Shown here piece after piece: positions 35,689-48,523 of a DNA stretch of 64,000 nt. The first letter of the stretch is position 1; every line of letters starts with the position of its first letter. The notes under the pieces are model-generated. The model saw only the letters and a program-made list of their open reading frames with translations, did not search any database and was not told the origin of the DNA. A program made the translations under genes and the position numbers. Source of the stretch: Archilochus colubris (taxonomy: Eukaryota > Chordata > Aves > Apodiformes > Trochilidae); assembly GCA_023079485.1 (NCBI GenBank), contig CM041108.1, positions 4,588,001 through 4,652,000 on the forward strand. Reading direction: 5' to 3'.

Positions 35689-35715
35689 TTTTTTTTTTTT
35701 TTTTTTTTTTTTTTT
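35689..35715. repeat. Poly(T) run in the 3' UTR
   Basis: About 27 T residues, preceded by CCCCAACCCCAC and followed by an A/T-rich stretch. It lies about 260 nt before the distal poly(A) signal. Read on the minus strand it would look like a retroposed A-tail. Confidence 0.85.
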
Positions 35716-35971
35716 GTAATCTGTGTTGTAAGTGCTTTTGTAAAAAATAAAAATTAAAAATAATAATGTAATGGACTTTTATGATTTTTTGGTTGTTTTT
35801 TTTTTTTCTGTTTTGTTTTGTTTTCCACCCTTTGTAATAATTTGTTTGGGGTCCAGGGGGGGCATTTTCTTGGTTATAATTTGTGTGGGCAGGGTGTTGC
35901 ATCACCCTTCCTTTTACTTGTATAAAAACAATAGTGGCTCAGCTGTGGAAAAAAAAATGTACTTTTTTATA

Positions 35972-35977
35972 AATAAA
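35972..35977 (+). terminator. NECTIN1: Poly(A) signal AATAAA, distal, canonical transcript
   Basis: An AATAAA hexamer is followed within about 35 nt by a strong TG-rich stretch (GTGTCT hexamer array from 36007), the expected layout of cleavage signal and downstream GU-rich element. It is the best candidate for the main 3' end of the canonical mRNA. Confidence 0.75.
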
Positions 35978-36006
35978 GGATTTTAAAAAAACATACATTA
36001 TCCTTT

Positions 36007-36065
36007 TGTCTGTGTCTGTGTCTGTGTCTGTGTCTGTGTCTGTGTCTGTGTCTGTGTCTGTGCCT
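36007..36065. repeat. GTGTCT hexamer tandem repeat
   Basis: About nine copies of the hexamer TGTCTG (GTGTCT) run without interruption and then decay into tgcctgcgcc. The array starts about 30 nt after the distal poly(A) hexamer. Confidence 0.9.
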
Positions 36066-37017
36066 GCGCCATTCTGCAGCCTGTGATGGGCAGCAGGGTC
36101 ACAAGAGCAGAAGTGGCTTCTGCTTTCTGATGACCTTGGTCTTTCCCCATGATAATCAGTATTTTGTAATGGGAGTTGCTCACAGGTGAAGGCTTGGGAT
36201 TTTCCAAAGGGTCCTGGAGAAGGTGGGCAAGGAGTGACTGGTTGTGCCACTGGTGTGTTGTGTGAAATTCTCAGGACAGACAAAAGGAGGTGGGAATGTT
36301 TCTCCCAGCACTGGAAACACTAAAGTTCTTTTTCAAAGGATGCTACTAATGCCAGAAAGTTAACCTGAGCTAGAAAATCCTAAGGAATAAAAATCCATCA
36401 AAAGCTATTAAGACTTATGACACTGTCTCAAGCTAAGGGAGGTGATAAGTTGCTGTTAGCTCCAGCAGCTGGGACAGGCTATTGGAAAAATGTCAATACA
36501 CATTTCCTCTCTTCCTACCTTTTCTCTGGGCATGTGAATTAGCTGTGGTCAGGGCCAGGATTCTGGGCTAAGCCCACCTTTGGTTTGACACAGGGAGATT
36601 GCTTATAGTGTAGCACTTGTCTATCATGGTGATTGTGCATCAACACCAGGTCAGTGCTGTAGGGATGCTAAGGGTTCATTGGGAGGCAATATCCCTGCAT
36701 CTCCATCACTGATCTCTGCACAGAGAAGGACAATTTGCCTTTCCCTTTTTTTTCCCATCTTCCTGACTATGAATACATGCTACAAGGAAAGCCTGCTTCC
36801 TTTTGGAGCAGGGACACAGCTCTGCAAGAGCCAAGCTTTTGCAAGGGAGGGAGTGACAGAGCGAGCAAGAGATCAGGGAAAATCCTCATGCTCTTCTTTG
36901 CACTGATCCCAACATCACTTTCCATGCCTCTGGCTTAGAAAGCAGGATACTCCCTGGGAAGGGATGGAGTGGAATGAGCAGAGGCACGGCCTCAGCATGC
37001 GTGCACAGCCTCACGTT

Positions 37018-37130
37018 TGAGGCAATCAGGTGCTAATTAGGAGGTGGGAGGCGCGAGCTTGTGTTAAGCCCCCGCCCCCGCCTAATTAGGGTTTGCCTCA
37101 GCTGCACATGAGCAGGACTGGGGGGGCCAA
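37018..37130 (+). repeat. Unclassified repeat related to the 4463-4670 palindrome
   Basis: The segment from gaggcaatcaggtgctaatta through gagcttgtgttaagccc, gcctaattaggg and catgagcagga lines up in order with one arm and the loop of the element at 4463-4670. Here there is no inverted second arm. The sequence continues instead into CCAATAAAAGG, which could be a promoter-like box, and about 250 nt of unrecognised sequence before a CR1 fragment. This shows that the palindrome belongs to a dispersed family. Confidence 0.65.
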
Positions 37131-37379
37131 TAAAAGGGGAGCTTCTAAACACACGAGGGGCTCACTCTGGAGCAGCTGAAGGAGGAGGTTGGCTGAGTCT
37201 GAAGGCAGCAAAATGGGAGCACTGACTGTGCACCTTGGTGAGAACACCTCTGACTTTGAAGTGCTGTACCCCGAGAAAGGTTCTGCCTGTCTGCAGCCGA
37301 GGGATTTTTGCACCTGGATCATCTGCTGGAGTTCTGAACCCATCACAGAGAGAGGAATAGTGAGTGATTCTGACTGAAA

Positions 37380-37910
37380 CTGGGCTCCAGCTCTGGTGAG
37401 GCCACAGCTTGAGTCCTGTGTCCAGTTCTGTGCCCCTCAGCTCAGGAAGGAGATTGATTGAGGAGAGCAGGTCCAGAGGAGGCAACTGGGCTGGTGAAGG
37501 GATCCAGCACAGACCCTATGAGGAGAGGTGAGGGAGCTGGGGGTGTTGAGGCTGGAGAAGAGGCGGCTCAGGGGAGACCTCATCACTCTCTCCAACTCCC
37601 TGAAAGGAGGTTGGAGCCAGGGGGGGGTTGGGCTCTTTTCCCAGGCAACTCTCAGCAAGACAAGAGGGCAGGGTCTCAAGTTGTGCCAGGGAGGTTTAGG
37701 TTGGAGATGAGAAAGAATTTCTTTCTGGAGAGGGTGATCAGGCATTGGAATGGGCTGCCCAGGGAAGTAGTGGATTCTCCGTGTCTGGAGATCTTTCCAA
37801 AGAGCCTGGATGTGGCACTGAGTGCCATGGGCTGGGAACCACGGGGGGAGTGGATCAAGGGTTGGACTTGAGGATCTCTGAGGTCCCTTCCAACCCAGCC
37901 AATTCTGTGA
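37380..37910 (+). mobile_element. CR1 LINE, 5'-truncated copy
   Basis: About 530 bp matches the end of CR1. Visible pieces are ggctggagaagaggcggctc, gacctcatcactctctccaa, ctgaaaggaggttggagcc, atcaggcattggaatgggct, gcccagggaagtagtgga, and the tail aggtcccttccaaccc with attctgtga. The part before the 3' UTR is the end of the old reverse-transcriptase frame, but no full protein remains. Heavy 5' truncation is the usual state of CR1 copies. It supports an avian or other sauropsid source. Confidence 0.9.
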
Positions 37911-40255
37911 CAGAAGCTGGATGGAGGGGGAAGTGTTCAGGATTGGTCTGGAAATGAGTGGTTTAGTGCAGAGTGTTCATTCCCTGTCAGCAACAAAGCT
38001 GGAGCATGCAGCAGAGCAGCAGGAGGCTCCTTGGTGCGAGGGAGCAGGGATTGTGTGCTGCTTGGCAGACAAGCTCCCTCCAAACCCCACACCACTAACA
38101 GGGCCAGTTCTCACTCATTCTGCTGGAAAATGAGGGTGATGAGCAGCTCACTTCAGAAGAGGGCTAACAGAACCTTGGGGAGGCTTCCTCCAGATGCAAA
38201 GGAGGGAAAAAAGACAGCAGCTATTTAGTTGACAGGCTTCAATGTGGGCAAGAGAGCTGTGGCCACTAGAAGAGGTTGTAGCTGTGTGTCCTTGTGTTTT
38301 ACTCCCCTCATTTTCCCCTGTCTGCCAGCTCCTCTCAGTACTGACAGATGTTGGAAGTGTAGCTTTGCTTCATCTGCAGCCACTCAGCTCAGTGGCCTTA
38401 GGAGCATCCATGACAGTGATGGCAACATCCTCCAGAACTGGATCCCCAGCAGCTGGCTCAGCCACATCAGCCAACTGAGGGGGTGCGGAGAATGGAAAGA
38501 AGGAAAAGGAGCACCAGGGAGCTGGGATTGGAGAGAAGGATAGGAAGGGCTATCTCTGCCCATGGTCCTGCTGGGATATGCCCTTGGGAAATGCTACACT
38601 GATTTCCCAGGCCATGTCTTGCAGTTAAGTGATGATGGATAAAACCCATTGCATGGGGCCTCTTCTCAGCAGCTCAGGTTGCAGGGAGCTGAACACAGCA
38701 GGAACTGAGTCCCATGCAGTGCCCCTAACTATTGTGTTTCCCTGGAACAAACCAGAAACACGTTGGGGGTGGGAATGCCAGCCATGTGTGCAGCCCATGG
38801 AAAAATGGTAGCATGGCTTGGATCTCAAAGCCACATCCCTGCAAGAGAGCACTGCTGGTCCCAAAAGGATATTCAAAGCCCTGACAATCAGCAGAGGTGC
38901 CAGCAGAAAGCCAGGGGAGGAGATGCAGCAGGGCAGGAGGAGATGAACAAGGGGCTTGTGTTTGCTCTTGGGCTCCATGCCCACCACTGAGCATGGGCCA
39001 GCTGCAGAAAGGCTACACCAGAGCAAACCCCATGAGATGATCTCCCTGGAGCCAGGAGATGTACACAGAGCTCAGGGCTGAAATGTCCCTGATGAGGATA
39101 CAGAGCCAGGTTCCCTGTTGGTGCAGGCACATTCAACTTCTCTGACTAGAGTGGAGTTACACTTATTTCCACCCAGACAAATGGACGTGGGCTGAGTAAG
39201 ATTTGTTGTGAGTGAGACTGAGACACAGAAGGATCTCCCAGGCACCCACATTCATGGTAGGCTTGGAACTGGAATTTCAAGAGCCAAAGGGCTCCAAGAG
39301 GCAGAGGAAAAGGCAATGTAACTGGGAGAGGAAAAATAAAATTGCCAACTTCACACCTGTCAGGTTTAACTGATTGCCTGTCGTGTGGAGGGAGGGAGTC
39401 CATCCATATGGCCCTGGCTGCACAGGTTCTGCTCACCAAGGGAGATGTCTCCATCCCTTGAGGAACAAAACACTTCATTTCCCATCTCCCAGCCTCAGCT
39501 CATTGTCCTGCTGTAGCTCCCAGCCCTTCCAATTACCACTTTACAATAATAATGAACAGAAGCTCTCTGCTGGCACACGGTTTTGTCCACCCAAGGAGAT
39601 GATCCCATCATGAAACATTAATCCCCTGGGGTCCACAATTTCCCTGCTGTTCCAAAGAGTGCCCTTATCCATTATTCCCATCAGGTGCCTTTCCATGAGT
39701 CTGGTACATACCCTTTCCTCTGGGTCTGCAGAGTTCTGTCTGTGCCCTTCCTTGTAGCTTAACCAAGGAAAAGGAGCAAAAAGTAGGAGGGGCACCCAGT
39801 CCAGCTGCTTCCAGCTGTGCAAGGTCCATGGTTATTGAGAATTCTGCAGCTGTCTGGGATTATGAATGGATACCAGAGTGGGAATGTCGAGTCTGAATGG
39901 CTCAAGGAAACACTGCAGAGCAGTCCAGGAATAGTGGCACGGGGGCTTTGTAATAGTAGGGGATCATAATTAAATAGAAATTAGTTACTTAAATGGTCAC
40001 TTCCTGGGGTTTCGTTGATGTCCGATTAACTTAACTTTTAATTTGCATAAGCAATAAATGTTTAATTATGTTATTAATATATTTGAGTTGAGGAGCTTAT
40101 GGGGTTTTATAATTGGCATTTAACTAGATAGTTCCAGCATATTAACTGATGTTTTATAGCTCTATGTGAGGTTTCCCAATTACAACTGACCTAAAAATTT
40201 TCTTGGAAGACCTGCCTTGAAAGTGTTACCTGAGCAACAGAACAGGGGGAACTGA

Positions 40256-40271
40256 GGAGGAGGAGGAGGAG
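40256..40271. repeat. GGA trinucleotide repeat
   Basis: About five GGA units in a long intron. A similar short GGA run is at 6287-6303 in intron 1. Confidence 0.75.
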
Positions 40272-43200
40272 TGGGCAGCTCTGCACCCTCCACAGGGGCT
40301 TTGAGACCCCTCTCCCTCCTTGGGATTCTCTTTCCTTAAGGTCCCCAACCTCTCCTGTGTCAGGGAGGGGGTCAGTCCCCTGTCTCAGCATTGGGAGCAG
40401 AAAATGCTGACACCCAGCAGGGGATGAGGGAGGGTACATTGGTTACAGGAAGACCTTGGGATGGATCAGCTCTGGCAGCCTTTTGGACTCTGTTTAACTC
40501 CCAGCCCTTGCTTGTTTCCCTGGTCCTCTGCTGCAGGTTGGCACCAGCTTCTTTGTCCTCCTCACCCTACTGCACATGCCCTGTGTCTGCACCCAATTCC
40601 AAGCAGTCCCTCTGCAGAGATGCAAACAGGGAGCTGCTCTCATCCGTTGGGGACACCCAACCTACAGCTTCCCTGCTCTGTAAGCACCCTGGAGGTGACA
40701 GGAGACAAATACAGCCCAGGGCACATGGCCAAGCAAAGAGAGATGTTCCCAGGAGTGCTGCTGAAGATTGTTGAGCAAATTAACTCTATTAATGCAAATT
40801 ATAGGAGTCTGAGCTGCACTCCCTGTACCTTCTATCTGACAGAATTCATCTGGTGGCTGCTTGTAATAGCATGACCCTAATGGGCTCATGGAGGCAGCAA
40901 AGATGAATCTCTGGAAGAACATGGATTTGGGACCATGCTGTGCCCTGGGCAGATTGAGTAGGCTGCTAAGATCACACACTTGGATGTAATGGGGTTCAGG
41001 ATCTGGCCCCTTCATCTCTCCAGGAGAGGCAATTTCAAGTGTCATCACCTCCCTGAAACTACAGCAGAAGAAATAAATTACCAAGAGGGTTTGATTGTTC
41101 ATTACCATGCTAAGTTGCAAGGAAAAGAAGCAGAACTGGAATTAGGGGCTGGAGGACAGAGGAAATGTCAGATAACATCTCCCAATTTCTCCAGAACCCA
41201 TCTTCAGCCCCAAAACAGGCTGGGGCACTCTCCATAAAGCTGCTCTGATATGTGAAGCCCCTGGTTCTGGGAAGGCAAAGGGGGATCTGTGGAGTTGGCC
41301 AAGAGGGTCAGAGAGCAGGGTGAGCTTTGTGCTGGGTTTGGATGGATGGCTTAGAGATAACAAGGTGATGTATGGTCCCTCTTTGCTAGAGCCACTGAGT
41401 GGCACAAAGAAACAAGGACACCCCAGAATCTGGAGTTAATGCAGAGGTTTCTTGGCATGTGTGTGAAAGTACAGAGGGGATTAGTTTCTGTGGGTGGACA
41501 CTGCTACAAGTGACTGCTTGTTGTTTCACCTTCTGAACAACTGTCTCTTTCTGTGGCACAGAAAAGACTTTGCTGAGCTCTGTCCTTCCACACAGAGGAA
41601 AAGCTTCTTCCTTCCTGAGCTGTCAAACCAGCTTTCCAGGAGCTGCTCAACAGCTGCTCCGCTTTGCTCCAGCAGTGGAAGTGAAAAACCAGCCCAGTGA
41701 GAGTTATTTTCAGGGATACCACTACCACAGATACTCTGCAGCAGTCAGCCCTCAGCTCTGCTGGATCCCAGGGGGTTAACAGGCTGCTTCTATTGCTCTT
41801 ATCCAGACCCCATCCTTTCTAATGGCTACTATGAAGCACTGCAAGGGAATGTCACCAGGGTTAAAGCTGCATTCCAGACATTCCTTTGCAGCCAGCAGCT
41901 ACATAACCAGATGCTACTTAACCAAGGATGACTCTGCTGCTTCCCATACAAGGAGGAAAGCGAGAAAGCTGGTCCTTGCTGGAGAGAACAGAGATGCCTC
42001 CAGCATGGGTGAATGGCAAAGCAATTATTGCCTTTGCTGGAATGTGTGTGAAATCTCCAGGGATGTCCAGTACACCCGTGTGTCCACTTGCAGGTGGGAA
42101 GGAGCTTCAAAGCAGACACCCCAGGGAGGGCTGGGTCTGCACACCACACTGCCAAGTTCTCCCAGACCTCATCAGAGACAGGGAAGTGGTTTGCAAAGCC
42201 TTTAAGTGCCAGTTGGGTAGGGAAAATTACAGAGGCAAGCAAAGCAGACAGTGATGGTTAAGGGATGTTGTGATTGGTACCCAGACAGTGGGATACCCAT
42301 GCTCTGAATGCACTCAGGACCCAGGGGATACCCAGTCATCTGGTCTGCAGCAGAGAGGAGTTAGAAAGGGGATAGATCAGGTCACTCACAGAGGGACTTG
42401 GCAGCCATGAGGGATTCCCAGGTCTGGGAGTGAGAGGAAGGACAGCCCAGAGCAATCAGGAGCATTTGTTTGTTTAACCACCCTTGGCAACATTGCCTTT
42501 TGGCCCCACTCAAAATATCCACCCCAAGGGAGACCCTCTCAGCACCCATTTTCCTGGACCTGGTGCAGCAGAGCAGCCAGGAGTGGATGGAGGCACTGGG
42601 ACCAGGCTGTGCTGGGGGATTTCCCAGGGAATGAGGATGGAGCCCCGTGTGCTGCAGGGCCAGGCTCCCAGCCATGGCTTGGGACTTGGATGTGTGGTGG
42701 CTCATTGTGTAGATGAGAGTTACATCAACAAAAGTCCTGGCAGGAGAGGCTGTGGCATCTTTTAAAATTCCTTCTGACTTATATCAGGACACAGGGGAAG
42801 AACAGCAGCTCCGCCTTCGCTTCAGTGTTTACCCTTTGGCTGGCTGCATCTCCAGCTCCTGAGATAACACAAACCCAGAAGCACCTTCTCTTGCTAACAT
42901 GTGAGCTCCTGAGCAATTCCTGCAGCTGGAGGTGTCAGGTTCCCCTTCTCTCTGCTTCAGGTCAGGACAAAATGAGGGGACATGAAGATTGTGGACTCAG
43001 CTCTGATGGACAAAGGAAATGCTGTTGCTGCGGGGGCAACTTCAGCCTGTACTCAGCTTTCCAAGCAGTGTTGTTCCCTCCTTAATCCCTTTTATCCTCA
43101 AGATTCACTTAATATACTTCATAAAGGGAGTTGTCCCCAGAGAAACCCAGCCCACCTCCCCTCCCTCAGAATTAAGATCCCTTTAAAATCCCCAGTGACT

Positions 43201-45943
43201 TGCAAGCCTTGCTGTTTATCCTACCCTTTGGCCCATCAGCTCTCCCAGCTCATGTCTCTGCCTCTCCTGGGAACAGCATTTCATTAACCCTTTGCAAACA
43301 CACATCATGGGGCTCTGAACCAGGTTGTGCCTGAGGGTCTGCATGCTATTGGAGTGTGTCTCCAATTGGCCAATCCTGATCTCATCTCTAAAATCAAAGT
43401 GGAGATGTATTTGTTCTGCCAAGCTTTTCAGCTCAGTTTAATTTAGCTCTGTGAACTTGCTGTGTCTCAGGCTGCCTGGAATGTGTCAGGTATTATGAAT
43501 ATGGATCCTCTGATCTTGTTGTCTTGCTCAAAGGTTCAGCAGGAAGAGAGTGCTAAGGTCAGGGTGACAATTCAGGCTCACTTTGAGCTGGGACTGGCCC
43601 AGTACAGACTGCTTTAGACATGCAGGATGGATGGTCCTGTGTATGGGGCTACAAGTGACTACCAGGGTACTATTAACTCTTAGCAAGGCTGGCAAGTAGA
43701 AGAGATTCAAAGCTGCCAGCAAAAAGCAAGGAGAAGAACCATGATCCCTTCCCACTGATTTACAGTGTGTCTGTGAGCAAGGCAGCCATGAAATAGTTGG
43801 GGATTTGTTTTGTGTGGGGAGGTGATAAATGGAAAGGGAACCCTACTTTGCATCTGGTTGGAGATATAGGCAGATCTTTGAGCAAAGGGCTAATCGTAGG
43901 TGCTCTGTGTTGTTATGCTTTTTCCTGAAAAGCACTGAGGAATCAGGTTGAAGTCAGGAGGAGGAAAAGACAGGAGAAAAGTGTGCAGCTCCCTCAAGCA
44001 AACTAGCTTTGAGAGCTGCAGTAAACCAGCAGCTTCCAGATTCAGTCCAGATTCAGTCCAGAATTTGGACTCAGTTTCCAGAATTACCTGGGGGATGCAG
44101 GCAAGTGCATCAGCAATTAGATAGGGCTCAGGCTCTCTCAGAGGAAGCTGAATATATGGCAGACAGTCAGGAGAGAAAGAAGGCATCACTGGTGTAAGAC
44201 TCATCCCTCTCATCCAAATTAAGATTTCCTGCCTGCCAGCACTTCTTTCCCACCCCATTGTCTGTGCAGTTTGTGCAGGATCCCATTCTCCAGATCTGCT
44301 CCTCCCCACCTGCTCAGGTTGGATGTCACTGCACAGGTATCCCAGCAAGTGCAGAATTATCCAGCTGATCCCAGGGCTGCCTAAGAAGTCAGTCCCAGAC
44401 AGAACAGCCCCTTGGTGTGCATGTAACACATCCTGCTCCCAAGTCTTCATCCCAAGAACAGCCAGGCTGCTTCATTTGCAGATGTCCCAGCCACACATGT
44501 AGCTTTAAGGGAAGAGACTTCAATTCCAAAAGCAGGATAGACTCCTCTCTTCTTTCTTTTGCAAAGTCTTCCACATCACTCCCCCATTCCAAGAGCAAGT
44601 GAGTCATTTCCCCTGTGCTGGCATACCCTTCTCTGGAAGCTTTCCAGTTTATCCATCTTTGCCTCACTTCAAGTTTCCTTTGGGAACATCTCTCTTGCTC
44701 TCCTGCAAGCTGGTTCTCCAAAGCCTTCATTGTTCCTCTATTATTATTTACTCTTGGGCTCTGCAGCTGCACTATTTCACCCCCTGGGCACAGCACGTGT
44801 GGACAGCTCTGTCTGTCCCTGCTTTGAAACTCTGCCATGGTTGTTCCCAGCAAATCTGAGCCTCAGCTCTGGCCATACAGATAGAGCAGTCAGCCCTGTG
44901 GCTGTTTGGACAACATGGGTTGTTTTTTTTTTTTATTTTATAAGCAGTGCTGTGAAGCTATGCATCAGTTGTTCCCTGTGTTTGTGCCTGATGCATCTCT
45001 CCAGGATGGACACTGCTGTCTAGTGGGACATTCCTCACTTCTCTGGGAGATGTGACAGCACTGGACTGCTGGATGGGATTTAACTGAGCACTGGGGCTGG
45101 GGAAATGCATTCTCAGCACCTTAGAGGATGTTTTGGCTGACCTAGTTGATAGAAAGAACTTCATCAGTTACAGGTTATGTTTGGAAAATCAGACACACAC
45201 AGCAGCAGGTGACTGGGAAGGATGCTTATGGGTAGACAACCACTTCTCTTCCTTTCCTGTGTCTGCTTCCATCTCCAGAAGAGCCGTGGGAGAACAAAGG
45301 AACAAATAAAACTCCTCTGAAGGAGACTGGGTGTGGGATGTCCTTCCTTTCTCCTTAATTGTAACACAGTGAATTAATTCAGTTTCCAGCAGGAACAAGG
45401 AGTTCCCAGCAGCCCTCAGACATCCAGATAAGGCTGAGCTGTTCATTCAGCCCCTTTGGGTTCTCTGGTACCTGCCTCACTGCCAACTGCTTCACACAAA
45501 CTTTTTGCAGAGTTTTAAATTATTTGAGCATGACACAGAGCAAGGGGTTTTGCATTCTTAATTGGCAAAGCCTTTTCCCACTCCAGTCTGGAGGCCCCTG
45601 AGCTGTCCTGCCAGTTTAATCCGATCCTGATTCACAAGCCTTGCAAACATCTTCCCAGGGCTGCCCAAAAGCCCTGTCAATGTAACTGAATCCTCATCTG
45701 CCAGTTCTTATCATCTTCTCCTGAGGCTTTTCTGCTGCCCTCCTGTTTGACTTACAACACAGCCACCCTTCCTTCCTCTTGGTGTCCCTGATTTTACCTG
45801 CTAAAGAGCCCCCACACACAGAGGAGGGGAGGAAATAGTTTGCAGGTGAACCCTCCAAACTGTACAAGACACAGCTCTTCCTCAGGAAGGAGGGATTAAG
45901 GAAATAAACAGCTGAGGATGAATAAGAAAGGTTTAAGGGGAAG

Positions 45944-45960
45944 AAAAAAAAAAAAAAAAA
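45944..45960. repeat. Poly(A)/purine-rich run
   Basis: An A run followed by ggagaaagaaaaaaggaaga, a purine-only stretch in the intron before 48524. Confidence 0.8.
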
Positions 45961-48523
45961 GGAGAAAGAAAAAAGGAAGAGCCATCAGAAAGGAAAGTCT
46001 GTCTCTACCTGTTCCTGTTTTCTTCTCCTCTCTTCTGTACTTTCATGCTCTCTTAGGACCTTCATCTATGTTTTATCTCCCTCGTCTCCTTGTGTTTCCT
46101 CTCACTGTCAGCAATTATCACTGTCACCTTTCACATCTTCCTAGCTGGACTCCTGCAAGGATATGGCCTGCACTTTTGCAGAATAGCTCAGCCTGTCCTG
46201 AGGAAAGAGCCCTGCACATGTTGAGGCAGATCTTCTGTCCTTAGGCTTGTGTCCTTGTCTGGTTTTTGCCATTCTGTGCAGCTGGGATGGGTACCAACAC
46301 CAGGATGTTCATTCCATAGTCTTGAGAGCTTGGCAAGAAGGAAGGACTCTGATAGACACCCCAAACTATCTGCATCTCTTCTTGTGCTTCCTCATTCTCC
46401 TCATCCCCTTATTGCCTTTACCCAGGGCCCAATATTTACCTCTCTCTTCTGCATACTGATAGCTGCATTTCCCCCCCTTCAGATTTTCCTCGCCCCTTTC
46501 TGCTGTTACACAGCCCTGGAGATGCAGTTTACCTTTATTTATTTTTTAACTTTTCCTCTTTCTCCTTCCAGCCTCTTCCCCCACACACATACTCACCTTC
46601 TGATTTACAGAAGTAGCAGGAGGCTGACGTTCCCTGCTCACTGCCTGCCATCCAAAGAGCCTTTAGGGGCCAATTCATCACAGCTATGCCCCAGACAAAG
46701 TGACTGGAAGATTCTTTACAGGTGTCATTCCTGCCACAATCTCAAATGCTGTCCAGGGCTTTGGATTGCAACATGTCAGCTGTCTGCCAGAGCATGGCTG
46801 TAAGGGAGCTGTCTCAAGGCAGAAATATTATTTACAAGACAACGTGGCTTATGGGGAAGGGGAAGAAGGAATAGGGACTGCCAAGGACAGTGGGGAGCAG
46901 AGCCTCACATTCTGATGACTACAGCATCCCTCCCCTTGAAGACATAGAGCTCTGAGCTCTTAATTAGGGAACAGCAGAAGGCTGGGTGTGGGATGCTGAC
47001 TGATGGAGACTCTGGAGTGTCCTTGCAAGGCAAGGGAAAATGAGATTTGAATGGAAAGGGGTGGGGACTCCATGTCAGTACAGCTCCCAGGGCAAAATCT
47101 GCATTGGTGGCAATGGCTCAGCTGGTGCTGGGAGTTCAAGGGCTCTGCAGTGGTGGAGCAAACATGCCAGTGCTCTGCTGTGCAATTTGGTGGTATTGAG
47201 CACAGAGGGGATTTCACTGGGAAGTGTTCATACACCTCTCAGTTCACTCCTGGATGACAGCAGCAAATCTGAAAGGTGAAGAAGGGTGTCTGTGAGGTGG
47301 GATCTGGAAACAGGCACTTTCCAGTTCTGCCATTGCACCTGGGAAGTGGGGCTTCAGGGAGCCCAGCCTTTAGCTAAGCAAGTATGGAATCCAGGGATGC
47401 TAGGTGGGTGTAAGTGGCAGATTTGCACCCTGAAAAGTCCTGTATAAGTTGTGTGGCTTGGGAATCTGTGCACGTACACTACTTTATAACCCTGCACGCA
47501 TGTCAAGTGGGTATGATTTTGAGGCCCTGGGGATGGGTGGTTTAGTGGAGATGCTGGCTACCTCTGTGCTACCCAATTCCATAATTGTTGCAGAAGAAGG
47601 GCCACATAGTCCAGGATCTGGTCTCTAAGAGCAGCCAGTGCATCAAGAAGAGCAGAAAAATTGTGACAGACAAGTTCAACAAAGCACCTCGGTCCCTCAT
47701 CCCTCTCTCCCTCCTCTCCCCTGAATTTGTTTTCCTCCTCCTCCTCCTTCTTCCTCCATTCCAATTATCTCCTTCTTTCATCACCGCAGAGCTGTAAGTA
47801 CAAAGTACCAATTAGCTAGTTTTCAAGTTTAATTAGGTTGGAAGGTAGAGCAAATTAAATCCTTTTATCGTTCGTTTCAAAGCGCTTTCCCATCAGGCCC
47901 ACGGGATAGGTTTCCTTTGAATCAGGTCCACGTCAGTCACCCAGGAGCTGACCCAAGTCACAGAGCTCTTCAGCCATGGGGCAAACAGGAGATAAAATGT
48001 AAGATATGATACATCTCCCCCCGGCCCCTAAATCCTGCCCTCAGGATGTCTTTTTTGTAAGGTTTAGGGGTACACATCCTTCTGCTCCAACTCAATAAAT
48101 TGAGCACTGGTCCTTTGCTCTTCTACACTCTGCATTAACAGCAAAGCTCCCTTTCAGTACAACAGCACCAGGGATTCAGTGAAGACACCCTAACAAAGCC
48201 CTGCAAAAGGCTTTCAAGGTAGCAAAATGACATCAAGGAGCAGATCCATGAGTCCCTCTGCACCACAGAAGGTGGCTGCTTGGAAGCACTTTCATTCCCT
48301 ATCCCCTTCTTTCTTCGAGGATGGGAAAAAAGCAGGAAAACAGATGCAGGAATAGCCACCTGACTGAAGGGGAAATTACAGAATAAAGAGGTGGGGATGC
48401 AGTGGGCTGCAATTGTAGCCCCAGCTTTCTGCTCCTCCTGAGCCCTGACTGCTCTTTGCACCTTTCCAGCCCTGTCGCCTGATGCTCTAACCCTTCTTTG
48501 GTGCTTCCTTGTGTGTGTTGCAG

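Larger units (their letters stand above)
30293..35990 (+). other. NECTIN1: NECTIN1 3' UTR of the canonical transcript
   Basis: The region from the canonical stop to just past the AATAAA at 35972 is inferred to be a long 3' UTR of about 5.7 kb. It holds a CA microsatellite (30325-30357), T/G-rich low-complexity runs around 31550-32060, A/T runs near 34480-34560 and a long poly(T) near 35690-35715. Earlier poly(A) hexamers occur at 31039, 32059 and 35650, so shorter transcripts are possible. The open frames on both strands here are low in complexity and are not called. The end point is inferred from the poly(A) signal rather than from transcripts. Confidence 0.75.
35991..48523 (+). other. NECTIN1: Intron between the two sets of NECTIN1 3' exons
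   Basis: For HIgR-type transcripts this is part of one long intron running from 21089. No Ig-domain exon or signal peptide is found in these 12.5 kb, which argues that the transmembrane exon at 48524 belongs to NECTIN1 and not to a second receptor gene. Contents are a GTGTCT hexamer array (36007-36065), an unclassified repeat (37018-37130), a CR1 LINE (37380-37910), AT-rich islands near 39960-40180 and 47805-47870, a GGA repeat near 40256, and poly(A) at 45944. Confidence 0.85.

Noticed and set aside
34910..35905. A 331-codon minus-strand open frame
   Set aside because: It is antisense to the 3' UTR, with long lysine and other low-complexity runs from poly(T)/poly(A), and no domain.
40041..40799. 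Two octamer motifs as evidence of a lymphoid enhancer
   Set aside because: Two 8-mers in 64 kb are about what chance gives, so alone they prove nothing. They are mentioned only as part of an AT-rich island.
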